Shown piece after piece: positions 5,936 to 8,160 of a DNA stretch of 8,160 bases. The notes beneath the pieces are model-generated. The model searched no databases, was not told the origin of the DNA, and worked only from the letters and a program-made list of their open reading frames with translations. The DNA lies in contig JANMVV010000128.1 of assembly GCA_031392925.1 (NCBI GenBank), positions 1 to 8,160 on the forward strand, written 5' to 3'. Origin of the DNA: JAGNNV01 sp031392925 (lineage in GTDB: Bacteria > Acidobacteriota > Vicinamibacteria > Fen-336 > JAGNNV01). Position 1 is the stretch's first letter, and each line of letters begins with the position of its first letter. The position numbers were made by a program, and so were the translations under genes.

Positions 5936-7542
5936 CCGGCATCTCCTTTGGTGACTTCGCGGAAGATCACGCGCCGGCCGAAGGCATCCTGGAAGAAGTC
6001 GCTTCGGGCCAGGAAGGCGAGACGCTCCATGGTCAGGTCGCCGACCCCTTCCACCTCGAAGGCGATGACGCCGCCTTCGGGGCGAACCCGGACGTTCTTC
6101 ACCTTCTGCTGATGGTCGGCGTCGAGCGCGTTCGCCATGCGCAGGATCGAGCCGAGCTTGTTGACCACGATCTTGGCTTCGCGGTCGAGGGTCATGTAGG
6201 GGATGTGCGAGCGCTGCGGAAGACCCCGACGGTGATACCTCGCGACGTTGGAGACGACCAGCAGGTCGTCGCGCGACATCCCGAAGATCTCGCACACCGA
6301 GATCAGGTACTGGGAATGCTTGTGGTGCGCCCGGATGTTCACGAACAGGCCGATGTCGTGCAGGAGGGCGGCCACCTCGAGCAGAAGCCGGTCGCGCGGG
6401 TCGAGGCCATGCTCGGACTTCAGCTCGTCGAAAAGACGAAGGGCCAGGTTGGCGATGTTCCGCGCGTGCTTCGCGTCGTAGCTGTACTTCTCCCCCACCG
6501 CGTTGGCGCTCGCGAGAACCTGGCGCGAAAACACCTCAATGCCGAGGCCGGCCTCCGACCGGGCCAGGTCGAAGATCAGACCGCGCCTCAGAGTGGCGTT
6601 CGAGACCGTGATGGACTGGGCACTGGTGGCCCGCACCAGTTCGGAATAGACGAGGAGAGCGGGGGCGAGGGTCTCCGCCTCGGCCTGCGACAGTCCGTGC
6701 GTGCTGAGGATCGTGTCGACGTCGAGGGTCGCGATCTCACTGCAGGCCTTGAGGAACGCGTCGCGGGGCAGGGTCGCGGGCGCCTCGGAGTCCGTAGTAC
6801 CGAGAACCCGGGCGACCAGGCGGGCGTCCGCGCCGAGAGCGATGAAATGCTTGACCTCCTTCAGCGGAAGCTCGCGCCCGATGTCCTCGACCACATTGTT
6901 GATGTGGCGGAGGATCAGCTTCTGGAAGTGGGTGGGCGTGCCCTGGAACGCCGCGAAACTCTGTCGGAGGCGGATCGACCCGATCGCGTAGGTGCCGGAA
7001 TGCGCGGGTTCTCCGCCGTGCAGAGTCGAAAGGTCGGCGCTGCCGCCGCCCACCTCGGCCACGAGGCAGGTCTCGGTCGCGAGTTCGGGCAGGGACTTGA
7101 GTGATTCACGGACCGCGAGGTAGGTGAGCCGGTTTTCCTCCGAGCCGTCGATCACCTCGACATCGATCCCGGTGCGGACCCGGATTCGATCCAGCACGGT
7201 ATCGCGGTTCGTGGCCTCGCGAAGGGCCGACGTGGCCACCGCGCGATACCGCACCACGCCGAAGGTGTCCATGATGGAGCGGAAGCCCTCGAGCGCCTGA
7301 AGCACCGCTTCGACCGTCGGCTGGCCGATCCGGCCGCTCGTGAACGTGTCCCGGCCGATCAGCACGCCGCGCGAGGCCTCTTCAATGATCCGCATGGCGT
7401 CTCCCTCGCCCTCGGCGATGACCAGGCGCACCGCCGAGGCTCCCAGGTCGAGCGCGGCAAAGGGCTTGGGTGGCTCGGGCGGCGGAACCTGCGCTCCGTC
7501 CTTGGGCTTGCGGGTGAGAGTTCGCTTGCGCGGGGCGGCCAT
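5932..7542 (-). CDS. ppx: Exopolyphosphatase, Ppx/GppA family with C-terminal HD domain
   Basis: The family removes terminal phosphates from polyphosphate or hydrolyses pppGpp. The 536 residues match the long two-part form (E. coli PPX is 513). A basic, proline-rich tail (1-27) precedes the ASKHA-fold phosphatase domain (about 28-330). In it are LDLGASAVRLVIAE (31-44), ATSALREATN (103-112), VIDGSEENRLTY (130-141, with a candidate catalytic Glu at 135/136), EVGGGSADLS (163-172) and ATLRRGLIFDL (316-326). The HD-type domain (about 340-480) has His359, LLHDIG (His395-Asp396), HHKHS (406-410), RYHRRG and Asp474. Several motif residues depart from the usual DIGSNS, DIGGGSTE and REG, so exopolyphosphatase activity is probable rather than proven; GppA-like activity is the alternative. 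The ATG at 7542 has GAGG at 4-nt spacing. It is first in the operon and overlaps ppk, the usual partner of ppx, which supports the assignment. Confidence 0.92.
   Translation of the reverse strand: MAAPRKRTLTRKPKDGAQVPPPEPPKPFAALDLGASAVRLVIAEGEGDAMRIIEEASRGVLIGRDTFTSGRIGQPTVEAVLQALEGFRSIMDTFGVVRYRAVATSALREATNRDTVLDRIRVRTGIDVEVIDGSEENRLTYLAVRESLKSLPELATETCLVAEVGGGSADLSTLHGGEPAHSGTYAIGSIRLRQSFAAFQGTPTHFQKLILRHINNVVEDIGRELPLKEVKHFIALGADARLVARVLGTTDSEAPATLPRDAFLKACSEIATLDVDTILSTHGLSQAEAETLAPALLVYSELVRATSAQSITVSNATLRRGLIFDLARSEAGLGIEVFSRQVLASANAVGEKYSYDAKHARNIANLALRLFDELKSEHGLDPRDRLLLEVAALLHDIGLFVNIRAHHKHSQYLISVCEIFGMSRDDLLVVSNVARYHRRGLPQRSHIPYMTLDREAKIVVNKLGSILRMANALDADHQQKVKNVRVRPEGGVIAFEVEGVGDLTMERLAFLARSDFFQDAFGRRVIFREVTKGDAG
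5943..5949 (-). promoter_or_regulatory. Ribosome binding site of ppk, inside the ppx coding end
   Basis: A full AAAGGAG stands 7 nt before the ppk ATG, within the last codons of ppx. This decides the ppk start and implies that ppk has efficient initiation of its own in addition to coupling through the ATGA overlap. Confidence 0.85.
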
Positions 7543-7636
7543 TCGGCCTCAATTCTAGTCGGCATTGTCGCGGACGGTGGATTTGAGGCAAAGGCCTCAC
7601 GCACATCGCCTGCCCCTTGTGCGAGATACTGATCGC
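7543..7636. promoter_or_regulatory. Divergent promoter region between ppx and pdxH
   Basis: Both operon starts must be served from these 94 nt. Toward ppx, TAGAAT (minus, 7557-7552) matches TATAAT at five of six positions. No -35 box is seen at the right distance, and it would place the transcript start within a few bases of the ATG. Toward pdxH, GATACT (7625-7630) matches four of six and lies 6 nt before the ATG. A 6-bp inverted repeat, TGAGGC-AAAG-GCCTCA (7584-7599), sits in the middle and could be an operator. I found no recognisable Pho box, although one would be plausible beside ppx-ppk. Confidence 0.4.
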
Positions 7637-8160
7637 ATGACTGCCCGGATTGCCCCGCTGGACGAACCCTTGAACCGCTTCCTGGAGCTCTTCGAAAGCG
7701 CCAAGAAGCGGGAGGCCCAGGACCCGACCGCGGTCGCCCTCGCGACCTCCACCATGCACGGCCGGCCCTCCCTGCGGATGGTCCTTCTGAAGGGGGTGGA
7801 CGCCCGCGGCTTCGTCTTCTATACGAACTACCAGAGCCGAAAAGCCACGGAGATGGAGGCGAACTCGCAGGCGGCCATGACCTTCTACTGGCCGGCGATG
7901 GAGGTCCAGATCCGGGTGGAAGGCACCCTGGACCGGACGAGCGCCGAAGAGTCCGACGCCTATTTCGAATCACGTCCGGTGGGACATCGGCTGGGAACCT
8001 GGGCTTCCGAACAGTCGCGCGAAGTCGAATCCGCGGCCGAACTCGCACGCAAGTTCGAGGAAGTGGAAGAGCGGTTCAAGGATCGCGAAGTCCCCCGCCC
8101 CGCTCACTGGGGCGGCTATCGGATCACGCCCGAGTCGATCGAGTTCTGGTTCGGCAAGGA
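7637..8160 (+). CDS. pdxH: Pyridoxine/pyridoxamine 5'-phosphate oxidase (3' end cut by window)
   Basis: This FMN enzyme oxidises pyridoxine or pyridoxamine phosphate to pyridoxal 5'-phosphate, in the final and salvage steps of vitamin B6 synthesis. The visible 174 residues begin MTARIAPLDEPLNRFLELFE. They include SLRMVLLKGVD, FVFYTNYQSRKATEMEAN (FMN-phosphate binding strand and loop), MTFYWPAMEVQIRVEG, SRPVGHRLGTWASEQS and VPRPAHWGGYRITPESIEFW. All of these align in order with E. coli PdxH (for example SRPRDSQIGAWVSKQS and FWGGFRVSLEQIEFW). The C-terminal 25 or so residues, with the substrate-binding RLHDR region, fall beyond the edge. The ATG at 7637 has no clear Shine-Dalgarno, yet protein similarity begins soon after it, so the start is probable. 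It is divergent from ppx, with no functional link evident. Confidence 0.95.
   Translation, partial: MTARIAPLDEPLNRFLELFESAKKREAQDPTAVALATSTMHGRPSLRMVLLKGVDARGFVFYTNYQSRKATEMEANSQAAMTFYWPAMEVQIRVEGTLDRTSAEESDAYFESRPVGHRLGTWASEQSREVESAAELARKFEEVEERFKDREVPRPAHWGGYRITPESIEFWFGK

Noticed and set aside
5936..6295. N-terminal extension of ppk by 120 codons (an open frame giving an 833-residue product)
   Set aside because: The extra part overlaps the end of ppx in another frame and is an Arg/Pro-rich sequence unlike PPK. The ATG at 5935 has a strong ribosome site and gives the normal PPK1 length.
7543..7636. Pho box upstream of the ppx-ppk operon
   Set aside because: I looked for paired CTGTCAT-like direct repeats at 11-nt spacing on both strands and found none.

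Overview
This window comes from a GC-rich bacterial chromosome. It carries ordinary housekeeping and accessory genes, and I see no phage, plasmid, CRISPR or tRNA signal. The high GC, the ppx-before-ppk order, the secreted plant/bacterial-type glutaminyl cyclase and the CATTGCGAG-type intergenic repeats would fit an uncultured soil or sediment lineage (Acidobacteriota, Myxococcota or a similar deep phylum). That placement is a guess, because no phylogenetic marker is present.

Layout. Five genes lie on the minus strand and are read right to left. First is a Ppx/GppA-type exopolyphosphatase with a C-terminal HD domain (7542-5932). It overlaps by ATGA with polyphosphate kinase 1 (5935-3794). That gene overlaps by GTGA with a polytopic membrane protein of GT-C-like appearance (3797-2148). 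After 42 nt comes a FabG-type short-chain dehydrogenase/reductase (2105-1326). A 717-nt non-coding stretch follows, then a secreted glutaminyl-peptide cyclotransferase (608 to beyond the left edge). To the right, a 94-nt divergent promoter region separates ppx from a plus-strand pyridoxine 5'-phosphate oxidase gene, pdxH (7637 to beyond the right edge). Both edge genes are truncated only by the window.

Functional picture. ppx and ppk encode the degrading and synthesising enzymes of polyphosphate metabolism, and their overlap suggests translational coupling. PPK1 keeps all the active-site residues I checked. The exopolyphosphatase has several substitutions in its phosphate-binding motifs. The membrane protein and the SDR are probably read through from the same promoter but have no obvious polyphosphate role.

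The most unusual region is the gap at 609-1325. It holds two long, diverged copies of one repeat in inverted orientation (638-859 and 1067-1308), and a third partial copy inside (913-947). The outer ends of the two arms carry hairpins whose stems differ by compensatory base changes. This points to an element kept for its secondary structure. I found no convincing new protein system in the window.
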